Shown here: one piece after another, positions 52,909 through 61,565 of the stretch
Layout: the number at the start of each line of letters is the position of its first letter
Position numbering within the stretch: the first letter of the stretch is position 1
Translations under genes and position numbers: made by a program
The notes under the pieces: generated by a model
The model's input: only the letters and a program-made list of their open reading frames with translations
Told to the model about the DNA's origin: nothing
The model's database searches: none
DNA from: JACVRW01 sp963764665
Lineage (GTDB): Bacteria; Actinomycetota; Thermoleophilia; Solirubrobacterales; Thermoleophilaceae
NCBI GenBank assembly: GCA_963764665.1
Contig: CAVXTL010000022.1
Coordinates: forward strand, 1 to 64,000
Reading direction: 5' to 3'
DNA: 64,000 nucleotides

Positions 52909-53255
52909 CTGCGGTACTGCGTCCAGACCCAGTAGATCCCGTAGGACGCCAGCCCCACGAGCGCCAGCCAGGCCAGCGCGCCCAGGCCCCCCGTGTCGAA
53001 CAGCCGGTTGGTGGCCGTGAAGGTCACGAGGGCGAGCCCCAGAGAGCCGTAGAGCACCATCCGCTGACGGTCGGGCAGCGTCTCCAGCTCGAACCTGTAG
53101 TTGCGGAAGAGCCGATAGGCGAGAAACGCGATGGCCGCGAAGAACCCGATCGTGATGACCGTGAGCAACACGTCCAGCACCGCTCCTCCACCGGGCGCCA
53201 GCGTGAACAAGAGCGCGACGAACGCGACCACCCCGAGCTTCCATGCGAGCTGCAC
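52899..53255 (-). CDS. Small integral membrane protein, unknown function
   Basis: 118 residues with four hydrophobic segments (LGVVAFVALLFTLAP, VLLTVITIGFFAAIAFLAY, MVLYGSLGLALVTFT, LAWLALVGLASYGIYWV) separated by short charged loops (FRNYRFELETLPDRQ). There is no known motif. The pattern of helices and the tyrosine-rich end occur in uncharacterised actinobacterial proteins. The stop overlaps the end of the convergent monooxygenase gene by ten bases. Confidence 0.7.
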   Translation of the reverse strand: MQLAWKLGVVAFVALLFTLAPGGGAVLDVLLTVITIGFFAAIAFLAYRLFRNYRFELETLPDRQRMVLYGSLGLALVTFTATNRLFDTGGLGALAWLALVGLASYGIYWVWTQYRSYG

Positions 53256-53282
53256 TGGGGAAAGGCTAAAGCTTTGGCGGAA

Positions 53283-54107
53283 TCACTTGATGGCGCCGGA
53301 GCTCACCAGCACCAGCACCAGCGAGCCGAGCGCGACCCGGTAGATCACGAAGACCACCGTGGAGTGTCGCTCGAGGTAGCGCAGCAGGAGCGCGATCGAC
53401 GCGTAGCCGGTCACGAAGGCGAGCACGGTGGCCACCACGAGGCAGGTCAGCGAAGTGGTCTCCCCCTCCTCCCCGCTCAGGATCGAGCCGAGCTCGAGCA
53501 CGCCGCTCAGCACCACCGCCGGTACCGAGAGGAGAAACGAGAACCGGGCCGCTGCGGTGCGATCGAGCCCCATGAACAGGCCCGCTGTGATCGTGGCCCC
53601 CGAGCGAGAGACGCCCGGGATCAGCGCCAGCGCCTGCGCGAAGCCGATGGCGATCCCGTCGCGCCTGGTGATCTGCTCGATGTTTCGCGAGCGGGTGCCC
53701 ACCCGTTCCGCCAGCAGGAGGACCAGCCCGAGCACGATCAACGCCGTGCCGATCAGGTACAGGTCGCGTGCGCCGGTCTCGATCTGATCCTTGAAGATCA
53801 GCCCGAAGATCCCGATCGGAACGGTTCCCAGCAGGATGTACCAGCCCAGCCGCGCGTCGAGCTCGCGGCGCGTCGCCGGCTCGCGCAGCGATCGATACCA
53901 GGCCTGGGCGATCCGCTTGAGGTCCGCGCGGAAGTAGAGGAGGACGGCGGCCATCGTGCCCAGCTGCGTGACGGCCGTGAAGGCGGCGCCAGGGTCCTCC
54001 CAGCCGAGGAACGCCGGAACGATCCGCAGATGACCGGTGCTCGAGATCGGCAGGAACTCGGTGAGCCCCTGCACGATCCCGAGGACTATCGCCTCGAGAA
54101 TCGACAC
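53283..54107 (-). CDS. uppP: Undecaprenyl-diphosphate phosphatase
   Basis: This 274-residue membrane protein has the two UppP/BacA signature regions: IVQGLTEFLPISSTGH at the N-terminus and ALIPGVSRSGATITAGL in the middle, both facing the phosphate. It recycles undecaprenyl pyrophosphate for peptidoglycan synthesis and confers bacitracin tolerance. ATG 54107 is followed by SILEAIVLGIV. It lies just downstream of the pyrophosphatase gene, with a 12-base gap. Confidence 0.95.
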   Translation of the reverse strand: MSILEAIVLGIVQGLTEFLPISSTGHLRIVPAFLGWEDPGAAFTAVTQLGTMAAVLLYFRADLKRIAQAWYRSLREPATRRELDARLGWYILLGTVPIGIFGLIFKDQIETGARDLYLIGTALIVLGLVLLLAERVGTRSRNIEQITRRDGIAIGFAQALALIPGVSRSGATITAGLFMGLDRTAAARFSFLLSVPAVVLSGVLELGSILSGEEGETTSLTCLVVATVLAFVTGYASIALLLRYLERHSTVVFVIYRVALGSLVLVLVSSGAIK

Positions 54108-54119
54108 GGCTGCGGAACC

Positions 54120-54617
54120 CTAGTGAGCGGGTGTGTCCTTGAAACGGGCCCGGGACGCCCTGATCTCGTCCACGGCGTCCTGGCGAGAGAACCAGCCCTT
54201 GACCTCGACGTGCTTGTTCTCGAGGTTCTTGTAGATCGAGAAGAAGTGCGCGATCTCGTTCTGGAGCTGCTCTGAGACCTGATCGAGGCTCTCCAGCGTG
54301 TTCCAGCCAGGGTCGTGCAGAGGGACGGCGAGGACCTTGTCATCCAGACCCTTGTCGTCCTCCATGCGGAAGAGCGCAATGGGCTTGACATCAATCATGC
54401 AGCCGGGAAACGTGGGCTCTGACACGAGCACCATCACGTCGAGCGGGTCGCCGTCCTCGGAAAGCGTGTCCGGGATGAAGCCGTAGTCGGTGGGATATAC
54501 GACCGACGAGAAGAGGAAGCGATCAAGCACCAGAGCGTTCCGCTCGTGGTCCCACTCGTACTTGTTCCTGCTCCCCTTGGGGATCTCGACGATGCAGGCA
54601 AACGACTCGTCGGACAC
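54120..54617 (-). CDS. ppa: Inorganic pyrophosphatase
   Basis: This 165-residue family I soluble pyrophosphatase has RNKYEWDHERNALVLDR, VYPTDYGFIPDT, the Mg-binding signature EDGDPLDVMVL, and HFFSIYKNLENKHVEVKGW. It hydrolyses pyrophosphate to drive biosynthesis. GTG 54617 is the start. It is encoded just upstream of uppP, so the two pyrophosphate-related genes are likely co-transcribed. Confidence 0.96.
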   Translation of the reverse strand: MSDESFACIVEIPKGSRNKYEWDHERNALVLDRFLFSSVVYPTDYGFIPDTLSEDGDPLDVMVLVSEPTFPGCMIDVKPIALFRMEDDKGLDDKVLAVPLHDPGWNTLESLDQVSEQLQNEIAHFFSIYKNLENKHVEVKGWFSRQDAVDEIRASRARFKDTPAH

Positions 54618-54647
54618 GTCGGCGCACAGGGTATCGTTTGGCGCGCG

Positions 54648-54860
54648 ATGTCACTGCTCGCGCAGATCACGGTGTTCGCCCATGACAACGGCGAGGGTCT
54701 CGTCGGCGAGACCGACGACCGCATCATCACGTTCTTCTCGCTCGGCCTGGTGATCTTCTTCACCGTCGTGGTGATCCTGGGATCCGTCATCCAGGGGACG
54801 CTGGAGAAGCGCAAGGACCAGCGCAAGGCTGCCGAGCTGCGCCGTCGCGTCGGCTGGTAG
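54648..54860 (+). CDS. Small single-pass membrane protein, unknown function
   Basis: A 70-residue protein from ATG 54648. A short N-terminal part (LLAQITVFAHDNGEGLVGETDD) precedes one transmembrane helix (IITFFSLGLVIFFTVVVILG) and a highly charged cytoplasmic tail (LEKRKDQRKAAELRRRVGW). No family is recognised, but such proteins are often found next to ppa in this group, as far as I recall. It diverges from ppa with a 30-base gap. Confidence 0.65.
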   Translation: MSLLAQITVFAHDNGEGLVGETDDRIITFFSLGLVIFFTVVVILGSVIQGTLEKRKDQRKAAELRRRVGW

Positions 54861-54911
54861 CCCCCTGACCTCCCTGCCGGGGCCACGCGCCGTTTTGGGA
54901 GAGTGCCGGGC

Positions 54912-55676
54912 ATGAACCCCGTGATCTACGAGCGCACCGGCGCGGCGGCAGTCGTGACGATCGACCGCCAGGAGCGCCGCAACGCCGTCGACGGACCCAC
55001 CGCCGACCTGCTTGCCGAGGCCTACGAGCGCTTCGAGGCCGACGACGACGCCCGCGTGATGATCCTGACCGGCGCGGGCGACGTGGCCTTCTGCGCCGGC
55101 GCCGACCTCAAGGCCATCGAGAGCTTCGGGCCACGGCTCGAACGCGAGGGCGGTCCGCTCGGCTTCACGCGCCGCATCGCCACCAAGCCCACGATCGCCG
55201 CGATCTCCGGCTGGTGCCTGGCGGGCGGGCTCGAGCTCGCCCTCTGGTGCGACCTGCGCGTGGCCACCCCCACCGCCGCGCTGGGCTTCCCCGAGCGCCG
55301 CTGGGGCGTTCCGCTGATCGACGGCGGCACCCAACGGCTGCCGCGCATCGTCGGGCTCGGGCGGGCGCTGGACCTGATCCTCAGCGGCCGCATCGTGGAG
55401 GCCGACGAGGCCCACGCCATGGGGCTCGTGAACGAGATCGTGCCGGACGGCCAGCACCTCGGCCGCGCGCTCGAGATGGCCGAGGCGCTGGCGCGGTTCC
55501 CGCAGGACACCATGCTGGCGGACCGGTCCGCCGCGATCGAGGGATTCGACCTGCCGCTGCCGGAGGCGCTCGAGCTCGAGGCCCGCAGCAGCCAACCCAC
55601 CCTGGAGACGGCCTGGCGCGGCGCGGCGCGATTCGCCGGCGGCGAGGGCCGCGGCGGCGCGGGCGCCGGGGTCTGA
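54912..55676 (+). CDS. Enoyl-CoA hydratase/isomerase family protein
   Basis: About 254 residues from ATG 54912, chosen because GGGAGAG lies ten bases upstream (GTG 54903 is too close). The crotonase fold has QERRNAVDGPTADLLAEAYER, LTGAGDVAFCAGADLKAIESF (oxyanion hole), ATKPTIAAISGWCLAGGLELA (second oxyanion segment, with Glu) and RRWGVPLIDGGTQRLPRIVG (catalytic Glu replaced by Asp-Gly-Gly). This suggests an enoyl-CoA hydratase relative of uncertain reaction, perhaps isomerase. It ends one base before the ABC ATPase gene. Confidence 0.9.
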   Translation: MNPVIYERTGAAAVVTIDRQERRNAVDGPTADLLAEAYERFEADDDARVMILTGAGDVAFCAGADLKAIESFGPRLEREGGPLGFTRRIATKPTIAAISGWCLAGGLELALWCDLRVATPTAALGFPERRWGVPLIDGGTQRLPRIVGLGRALDLILSGRIVEADEAHAMGLVNEIVPDGQHLGRALEMAEALARFPQDTMLADRSAAIEGFDLPLPEALELEARSSQPTLETAWRGAARFAGGEGRGGAGAGV

Positions 55677-55677
55677 C

Positions 55678-56535
55678 ATGTCCCCCGCCCCCGCCATCGA
55701 GGTCCGGGACCTCGAGAAGTCGTACGGGCCGGTGGCGGCCGTGCGCGGCCTGTCGTTCTCGGTCGAGCAGGGAGAGGTGTTCGGCCTCCTGGGCCCCAAC
55801 GGGGCGGGCAAGACCACCACCGTGGAGATCCTCGAGGGGTACCGCTCGCGCACGGCAGGCGAGGTGAGCGTGCTCGGGCACGATCCGGCCGTCCGGGACC
55901 GCCGCCTGCAGGAGCGGGTGGGCATCGTGCTCCAGAGCTCGGGCTTCTACCCCCAGGCGACGGTGCGGGAGGCGGTGGAGAACACGGCCAAGGCGTACTC
56001 CGCCCCGCGCGACGCGCGCGAGACGATCGAGCTGGTCGGTCTCGAGGAGAAGGCCGACTCGCGCACCGCGCAGCTGAGCGGCGGCCAGCGGCGGCGGCTC
56101 GACCTCGCCCTGGCGCTGATCGGCAACCCCGAGCTGGTGTTCCTCGACGAGCCCACCACCGGCTTCGACCCAGCCGCCCGGCGCACCGCCTGGAACGCGG
56201 TGCGCAACCTGCGCGGCCTCGGCATGACGGTCCTGCTCACCACCCACTACCTCGACGAGGCCCAGGAGCTGGCCGACCGCGTGGCGATCGTCAAGGACGG
56301 CCGCATCGTGGCCCAGGGCCCTCCGACCGAGCTCGGCCCGGCCCAGGCCCGCTACCGCGTCTCCTATCTGTCCTCGGGGCGCCGGGTGGAGCACCAGACC
56401 GACGACCCCACCGACCTCCTGCACCGCCTGACCAGCGACGCGCTGGCCCGCGGCGAGCGCCTGGAGGGCCTCGAGGTCAACCGGCCCACGCTCGAGGACG
56501 TGTACCTCGAGCTGACCGCGGACGAGGCCCCGTGA
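55678..56535 (+). CDS. ABC transporter ATP-binding protein (DrrA-like)
   Basis: This 285-residue protein has Walker A GPNGAGKTTT, the Q loop LQSSGFYPQATVREAVE, signature LSGGQRRRLDLALALIG, Walker B LVFLDEPTTGFDP and H loop LTTHYLDEAQELADR. It drives a two-component exporter with the downstream permease, linked by GTGA overlap. Relatives export antibiotics or lipids. ATG 55678 directly follows the previous stop. Confidence 0.93.
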   Translation: MSPAPAIEVRDLEKSYGPVAAVRGLSFSVEQGEVFGLLGPNGAGKTTTVEILEGYRSRTAGEVSVLGHDPAVRDRRLQERVGIVLQSSGFYPQATVREAVENTAKAYSAPRDARETIELVGLEEKADSRTAQLSGGQRRRLDLALALIGNPELVFLDEPTTGFDPAARRTAWNAVRNLRGLGMTVLLTTHYLDEAQELADRVAIVKDGRIVAQGPPTELGPAQARYRVSYLSSGRRVEHQTDDPTDLLHRLTSDALARGERLEGLEVNRPTLEDVYLELTADEAP

Positions 56536-57260
56536 GCACCGCCGCGCTGACCTGGGAGCAGTTCCGCTTCGAGCGCAAGCTGTTCTGGCGCAACCCCACG
56601 GCGGCGTTCTTCAACTTCGTGCTGCCGCTGCTCCTGCTGTTCCTCGTGGCCACCGCCTTCGCCAGCGAGGGCGACGAGCTCGACATCCTGATCCCCGGGG
56701 TGGCCGGCATGAGCGTGATGGCCACCACCTTCACCGCGCTGGCGTACGTGCTCGTCTACCGCCGCGAGGAGGGCATCCTGAAGCGCGTACGCGGCACGCC
56801 CATGCCGGCCGCCTCCTACCTCGGCGGGATGATCGCCTCGGCCGTGCTCAACGCCCTGGTCCAGGTGCTGCTCGTGGTGGTGATCGGCCACGTGATCTAC
56901 GACGTCAGCTGGCCCGCGGACTGGCTTCTCCTGGCCGGGTTCTCGATCCTCGGGGTGATCTGCTTCGGCGCGCTGGGTGTGGCATTCGCGCACGCCATAC
57001 CGAACGTGGACTCAGGCCCGGCATGGGTGAATGCCGTGTTCCTTCCGCTGATCTTCATCTCCGGCGTGTTCTACTCGTCCGACTCGCTCCCGGGCGTGCT
57101 CAAGGCGGTGGCCGAGGCGCTGCCGCTCAAGCATCTGATCGACGGCCTGTCGGCCGCCATCGTGGGCGGAGGCGGCGACACGCTCGGCTCCGCCGCGGTG
57201 GTGGGCCTCTGGACGGTGGCCGGGCTGCTGCTGGCCGTGCGCTACTTCCGCTGGAGCTGA
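56532..57260 (+). CDS. ABC-2 type transporter permease (DrrB-like)
   Basis: This 242-residue membrane protein with six helices starts at GTG 56532. It has the N-terminal coupling helix RFERKLFWRNPTAAFFNFVL, YRREEGILKRVRGTPMPAAS (the cytoplasmic EEG loop) and FLPLIFISGVFYSSDSLPG near the C-terminus, typical of ABC-2 exporters such as DrrB. It is coupled to the ATPase gene by the GTGA overlap. Substrate unknown. Confidence 0.92.
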   Translation: MSTAALTWEQFRFERKLFWRNPTAAFFNFVLPLLLLFLVATAFASEGDELDILIPGVAGMSVMATTFTALAYVLVYRREEGILKRVRGTPMPAASYLGGMIASAVLNALVQVLLVVVIGHVIYDVSWPADWLLLAGFSILGVICFGALGVAFAHAIPNVDSGPAWVNAVFLPLIFISGVFYSSDSLPGVLKAVAEALPLKHLIDGLSAAIVGGGGDTLGSAAVVGLWTVAGLLLAVRYFRWS

Positions 57261-57275
57261 GGACATCGCTGCGCA

Positions 57276-57956
57276 CTAGAGACGCAGCGCGTGCCCGTGG
57301 CGGCGCAGCCACTGCTCGCGCTCGCGCCACTCGGGGCACCGGCTCGCGAGCAGGGCCCAGAAGCGCTGGGAGTGGTCGTGGATGGTGAGGTGCGCAACCT
57401 CGTGCTCGACCACGTAGTCGAGGATCTCGGGCGGGGCGAGCAGGAGCCGCCAGTTGAAGCTCATGGCCCCGCTCGAAGAGCACGATGCCCAGCGGCTCCG
57501 CTGGCCGCGGATCTGAAGCGACGCGTAGGTCTCGCCCGCGCGAGCCGCCGCGGCGTCCAGCCGGCGCGCCACCTCATCCCGCGCGCGACGCCGGAACCAG
57601 CGCTCGAGCACGATGCGCACCGCCTCCTCGCCCGGCTCGGACACGGTCACCTCCAGCGCCTCGCCACGGGCCCTTACGCGGGCTCGCGGGCCGCGCGCGA
57701 GCCGCAGGGCCAGGCGCTCGCCCAGGTACGGCACCTCGCCGCCGTCCTCCAGGCGCACGGGCGCCAGCTCCGCCTCGGACTCGCGCATCCGCCGGAGCGT
57801 GCGCTCGATCCAGGGACGCTTCTCCTCAACGAACGGCTCGACCTGCCGGAGCGCGAACCCGCGCGGCACCACCACCTCCACCCCGCCGCCGTCCACGACG
57901 ATGCGCGCGTGACGCGCGCGCGACGAGTGGCGGATCCGGTACGCAATAGAGCTCAT
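57276..57956 (-). CDS. YgjP-like metallopeptidase domain protein
   Basis: A 226-residue protein with the zinc motif VEHEVAHLTIHDHSQRFWAL (HExxH followed by a distal His, as in YgjP/DUF45 proteins) and RGQRSRWASCSSSGAMSFNW just before it. The N-terminal part (VVVPRGFALRQVEPFVEEKR) is the usual lead-in. The substrate is unknown. ATG 57956 overlaps the stop of the upstream glycosyltransferase gene by ATGA, and GGAGG touches the start, so translation is probably coupled. Confidence 0.85.
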   Translation of the reverse strand: MSSIAYRIRHSSRARHARIVVDGGGVEVVVPRGFALRQVEPFVEEKRPWIERTLRRMRESEAELAPVRLEDGGEVPYLGERLALRLARGPRARVRARGEALEVTVSEPGEEAVRIVLERWFRRRARDEVARRLDAAAARAGETYASLQIRGQRSRWASCSSSGAMSFNWRLLLAPPEILDYVVEHEVAHLTIHDHSQRFWALLASRCPEWREREQWLRRHGHALRL

Positions 57957-59356
57957 CCTCCTAAGAGGGTATGAGCGCCGGCGGCTGCCGGCCGTCCTTC
58001 GCGCACCTCGTCGTACACGCGCGCCAGGCCGCGGGCGAGCGCGGGCCAGGCGTAGCGGGCGCGAGCCTCCTCGTAGGCGCGCTCGCCGCGGCGGCGGCGC
58101 TCGGCGCGGCCGTTGACCGCCTCCACCAGCGCCTCGACCATCGCGTCCTCGTCGTCGGGGGGCACCAGCCACCCGGTCTCGCCGGCGTCCACGATCTCCG
58201 CCGGGCCGTGAGCGTCCACGGCCACCACCGGCAGGCCGCACGCCATCGCCTCCACAAGCACGGCGCCGAACTGCTCGTGCACCGACGGCAGCACCAGGAG
58301 GTCGGCCGCGTTCAGCCCCTCCGGGAGGTCCTCGTGGCCGCGCCAGCCCGCCAGGAACACGTCCGGGTCGCCCGTCTCGCGCACGACTGCCAGCGGGTGG
58401 TCGCCCTCCCACTCGCCCGGGAAGCCGCCGAGCAGCACGAGCGGGGCCGGCTGCCTGAAGCGGGCGCGCGCACGCGCGTGCGCGCGGATCAGGAGGGGGA
58501 TCCGCTTGACCTGGGTGTAGCGGCCCACGTAGAGCAGCACGGCGCCCGCGTGGCGGAACAGAGCCACCTGCTCGTTCGTGTAGGCGATGCTTCCCGGCTC
58601 GCCCGACTCGTCCCAGCCGCGCGGCTCTTCGACGAGCCAGCGCCGCCAGTGAACCACCCGCTCGTTGACCGCGAGCGGCTCGCGCCGGAAGCCGGCGGGA
58701 TCGAAGCCGTTGGGCGCCCAGACCACCTTCTCCGGCGGCACACCGAGCAGCTCCGGGACGCGTCGCACCGCGTCGGGCGAAAGCACGAGCAGGCGCTCGC
58801 AGGCGCTCGCCCAGCGGCGCAGGCGCTCGGCCCACACGCGGGCGTGCTCCCATCCGGGCGGCGGGCCCTCGGCGATCTCGCGCAGCATCAGCAGCTCCGT
58901 GCCGTGGAGGTGGCCGATCCGCGGGACGCCCGGGAAGTAGCGCTCCGCCGCCTCGTTGATCGGCGTGAGGTGGTGCAGATGGAAGAGGTCGGCCGTTCCC
59001 GCGTCGGCGGCCGCGAGCTGGCGCCGCCAGGTCTCCACCTGGTGCTCGAAGGCGGCGTCGTCGAGCTTCGCGAACACCCGGTCCGGCGCCCCCGGCCGGT
59101 CCTCGAAGGACGGATGGAAGGGGGGGTCGGCAGCCATCGGGTCCGGCGCCTCCGCGGCCGCTCCGAAGTCGAGCGCGCGCACGTCCAGACCGGGGAAGAA
59201 GCTCGCTGCGTTCGACGGGGCGCCGGGCGGACCGAGCGACCCGCACACCAGCGTCGGCTCCCAGCCGGACTCCGGGAGCGAGCGCGCCAGGTAGCGCGTG
59301 ACCTGGCTCGATCCGCCCCGCGGGAAGAACATCAACCCCATCACCACGCGCGGCAT
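57953..59356 (-). CDS. Glycosyltransferase family 4 protein
   Basis: A 467-residue GT-B enzyme. The N-terminal domain binds the acceptor (VVMGLMFFPRGGSSQVTRYL). The C-terminal donor-binding domain has VLLYVGRYTQVKRIPLLIRA and LPSVHEQFGAVLVEAMACG (the EX7E motif with Glu pair), then GETGWLVPPDDEDA. ATG 59356 overlaps the upstream SDR stop (TGATG). It probably adds a sugar from a nucleotide donor to a lipid, protein or small molecule. The operon SDR-glycosyltransferase-metallopeptidase is tightly packed. Confidence 0.88.
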   Translation of the reverse strand: MPRVVMGLMFFPRGGSSQVTRYLARSLPESGWEPTLVCGSLGPPGAPSNAASFFPGLDVRALDFGAAAEAPDPMAADPPFHPSFEDRPGAPDRVFAKLDDAAFEHQVETWRRQLAAADAGTADLFHLHHLTPINEAAERYFPGVPRIGHLHGTELLMLREIAEGPPPGWEHARVWAERLRRWASACERLLVLSPDAVRRVPELLGVPPEKVVWAPNGFDPAGFRREPLAVNERVVHWRRWLVEEPRGWDESGEPGSIAYTNEQVALFRHAGAVLLYVGRYTQVKRIPLLIRAHARARARFRQPAPLVLLGGFPGEWEGDHPLAVVRETGDPDVFLAGWRGHEDLPEGLNAADLLVLPSVHEQFGAVLVEAMACGLPVVAVDAHGPAEIVDAGETGWLVPPDDEDAMVEALVEAVNGRAERRRRGERAYEEARARYAWPALARGLARVYDEVREGRPAAAGAHTLLGG

Positions 59357-60093
59357 CAGACGATCGTCGGCACGGTTCCGCCGTCCACCGACCAGGCGGC
59401 GCCCGTCACGTTCGAGGAGCGCTCCGAGCAGAGGAACGCGATCACGGCGGCGATCTCGTCCTCGCGGCCCATCCGCCCGAGCGGCGGCTTGGCGTGCGTC
59501 GAGGCCAGCACCTCGTCGCGGGTCGAGCCGGTGCGCTCGGCCACCTGATCCGCCAGGCCGCCCTCCGCCACCCACAGCTCCGTGTCCACCGGGCCGGGAG
59601 CGACCGAGTTGACCAGCACGCCGTCGGCCGCGAAGGAGTCGGCGAAAGTGCGGCTCAGCGACAGCAGGGCCGCCTTTGTGACCGAGTACGCAGGGTTGGT
59701 CAGGGAAGGCCGCTTTCCAGAGGACGAGCTCACGTTCACGATCCGGCCGCCGCCGGCCGTGGCCATCGCCGGCGCGAGCGAGCGCATAAGGCGCATCGGA
59801 GCCATCACGTGGAGCTCCCACAGCGCCTGCCACTCGTCGTCGCGCTGCTCCTCGAGCGAGCGCACGCTGCTGGTGCCCGCGTTGTTCACCAGCGCCCATG
59901 GCGCCCCTTCGCAGCGCTCCAGCACTCGCTCGCCCGCGTCCGGGGCCGTCACGTCCAGCTCGATGTCCGCGCCGTGGCGCGCCACCGAGAGCACGCGGGC
60001 GCCCTCCTGCGCGAGCATGCGGGCCGTGGCGGCGCCGATTCCTCGTGTGGCGCCGGTGACCACGCAGATCCTGCCGTCGAGTCCGAGGTCCAT
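59356..60093 (-). CDS. SDR family oxidoreductase
   Basis: A 245-residue classical SDR: ICVVTGATRGIGAATA (cofactor loop TGATRGIG), PWALVNNAGTSS, IVNVSSSSGKRP (catalytic Ser), PAYSVTKAALLSLS (Tyr/Lys) and TGAAWSVDGGTVPTIV. It reduces or oxidises an alcohol with NAD(P). It is the first gene of the operon with the glycosyltransferase and metallopeptidase. Gene start ATG 60093 diverges from the YjbQ gene with a 20-base gap. Confidence 0.92.
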   Translation of the reverse strand: MDLGLDGRICVVTGATRGIGAATARMLAQEGARVLSVARHGADIELDVTAPDAGERVLERCEGAPWALVNNAGTSSVRSLEEQRDDEWQALWELHVMAPMRLMRSLAPAMATAGGGRIVNVSSSSGKRPSLTNPAYSVTKAALLSLSRTFADSFAADGVLVNSVAPGPVDTELWVAEGGLADQVAERTGSTRDEVLASTHAKPPLGRMGREDEIAAVIAFLCSERSSNVTGAAWSVDGGTVPTIV

Positions 60094-60113
60094 TCAGGAG
60101 GAATGATCGCCCA

Positions 60114-60575
60114 ATGAAGTCCCACACCGTCTACCGGACGTTCCAGACCGAGTCCCGGCGCGAGTTCGTGCGCATCACCGAGGACGTGCAGGCCGCCGTG
60201 GACGAGGCCGGCGTGAGCGACGGGCTGGCCCTCGTGGCGGCCATGCACATCACCGCCGGCGTCTGGATCAACGACGACGAGCCGGGCCTCCAGGAGGACA
60301 CCCTGGAGTGGCTCGACAAGGTCGCGCCGCCGAGCTGGAAGGAACCGGCCAACGACGTGGCACAGCAACTGCTGCCCGACCCGGGCGACTATCGCCACCA
60401 CCGCGGCGGCGAGGACAACGGCGACGCCCACCTGAAGAACCTGCTCGTGCACCACCAGGCGATCGTGCCGGTCACCGACGGCCGGCTCGACCTGGGCCCG
60501 TGGCAGCAGGTGTTCTACACGGAGTTCGACGGCCGCCGGCCGAAGCGCCTGGTGATCAAGGTGCTCGGCGAGTGA
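60114..60575 (+). CDS. YjbQ/UPF0047 family protein (secondary thiamine-phosphate synthase-like)
   Basis: A 153-residue protein with the family signature GLALVAAMHITAGVWINDDE (the usual HTTAGV(T/L)IND, here HITAGVWIND) and HLKNLLVHHQAIVPVTDGRL, the central His cluster that forms the pocket. The C-terminal GPWQQVFYTEFDGRR is standard. Some members have weak thiamine phosphate synthase activity, but the true role is unsettled. ATG 60114 behind AGGAGGA. No thiamine gene is nearby. Confidence 0.9.
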   Translation: MKSHTVYRTFQTESRREFVRITEDVQAAVDEAGVSDGLALVAAMHITAGVWINDDEPGLQEDTLEWLDKVAPPSWKEPANDVAQQLLPDPGDYRHHRGGEDNGDAHLKNLLVHHQAIVPVTDGRLDLGPWQQVFYTEFDGRRPKRLVIKVLGE

Positions 60576-60576
60576 G

Positions 60577-61524
60577 CTAGCCGTAGACCTCCGGATTCAC
60601 GCAGTGCGGCATCCGCGCGCCGCCCAGGCCGGCCAGCAGGTTGTCCACCGCCAGGTCCGCCATCCGCTCGCGGGTGGCGTGCGTGGCCGAGCCCAGGTGG
60701 GGCAGCACGAGCAGGTTCGGCGCCGCCAGGAGCGGGTGGCCCCCGGGCAGCGGCTCGGGGTCCGTCACGTCGAGCGCCGCGCCCGCGATCTCGCCCTTTT
60801 CGAGAGCCGCGATCAGGGCAGCGGTGTCCACGATCGGACCGCGTGCGGTGTTCACCAGGTAGGCGGTGGGCTTCATGCGCGCCAGGGCCCGGGCGTCGAT
60901 CAGGCCGCGCGTGTCGGGCGTGAGCGGGCAGTGCAGCGTCACGAAGTCGGAGCGCTCGAGCAGCTCCTCGAGCGGCACGCCCCCTCGCCGGCCCGAGTAG
61001 ATCGCCTCGGCGCCGAAGCCCTCCACCCGGCGCGCCACCGCGCGCCCGATCCGGCCCATGCCCACCACACCCACGGTCGAGTGGTGGAGGTCGTGCCCCA
61101 TCAGCAGGTCGGCCTCCCAGGTGAGCCACTCGCCGCGCCGCACGAGCGCGTCGCCCTCCACGAGCCGCCGCGAGGCGCCGAGCATCAGGGCCAAGGCCAG
61201 GTCGGCGGTGGTGTCGGTGAGCACGTCGGGGGTGTGGCCCACCGGAATGCCGCGCTCCGTGGCCGCGGCCACGTCGATGTTGTCCACGCCCACCGCGTAG
61301 TTCGAGATCGCCCGCAGTCGCGGCGCGGCCGCGATCACGTCGGCCGTGACCGCGTCGGTGAGCAGGGTCAGCAGCCCCTCGCTCTCGGCGGCGCGGGCCG
61401 CGAGCTCCGATGCCGGCGGAGGCACTCGCTCCGGCCAGACCTCCACGTCGTGCCGCTCGCCCAAGCGGTCGAGCGCGCCGCCCGGGAGCCGGCGCGAGAC
61501 GAACACCATCGCCGCGTCAGTCAT
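60577..61524 (-). CDS. D-2-hydroxyacid dehydrogenase (glyoxylate/hydroxypyruvate reductase-like)
   Basis: A 315-residue protein: TVGVVGMGRIGRAVARR (NAD loop GMGRIG), YLVNTARGPIVDTAALIAAL (catalytic Arg), ALDVTDPEPLPGGHPLL (Glu) and VLPHLGSATHATRERM (His), the complete D-2-hydroxyacid dehydrogenase set. NYAVGVDNIDVAAATERGI lies in the substrate domain. It probably reduces glyoxylate or hydroxypyruvate. ATG 61524 diverges from the ParB-like gene. Confidence 0.93.
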   Translation of the reverse strand: MTDAAMVFVSRRLPGGALDRLGERHDVEVWPERVPPPASELAARAAESEGLLTLLTDAVTADVIAAAPRLRAISNYAVGVDNIDVAAATERGIPVGHTPDVLTDTTADLALALMLGASRRLVEGDALVRRGEWLTWEADLLMGHDLHHSTVGVVGMGRIGRAVARRVEGFGAEAIYSGRRGGVPLEELLERSDFVTLHCPLTPDTRGLIDARALARMKPTAYLVNTARGPIVDTAALIAALEKGEIAGAALDVTDPEPLPGGHPLLAAPNLLVLPHLGSATHATRERMADLAVDNLLAGLGGARMPHCVNPEVYG

Positions 61525-61565
61525 GCGCCGGGAGGATTGCAGGCGCGTCGGGTATCACTTGGGGG

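Noticed and set aside
60094..60113. Thiamine riboswitch before the YjbQ gene
   Set aside because: The divergent gap is only 20 bases, too short for any riboswitch.
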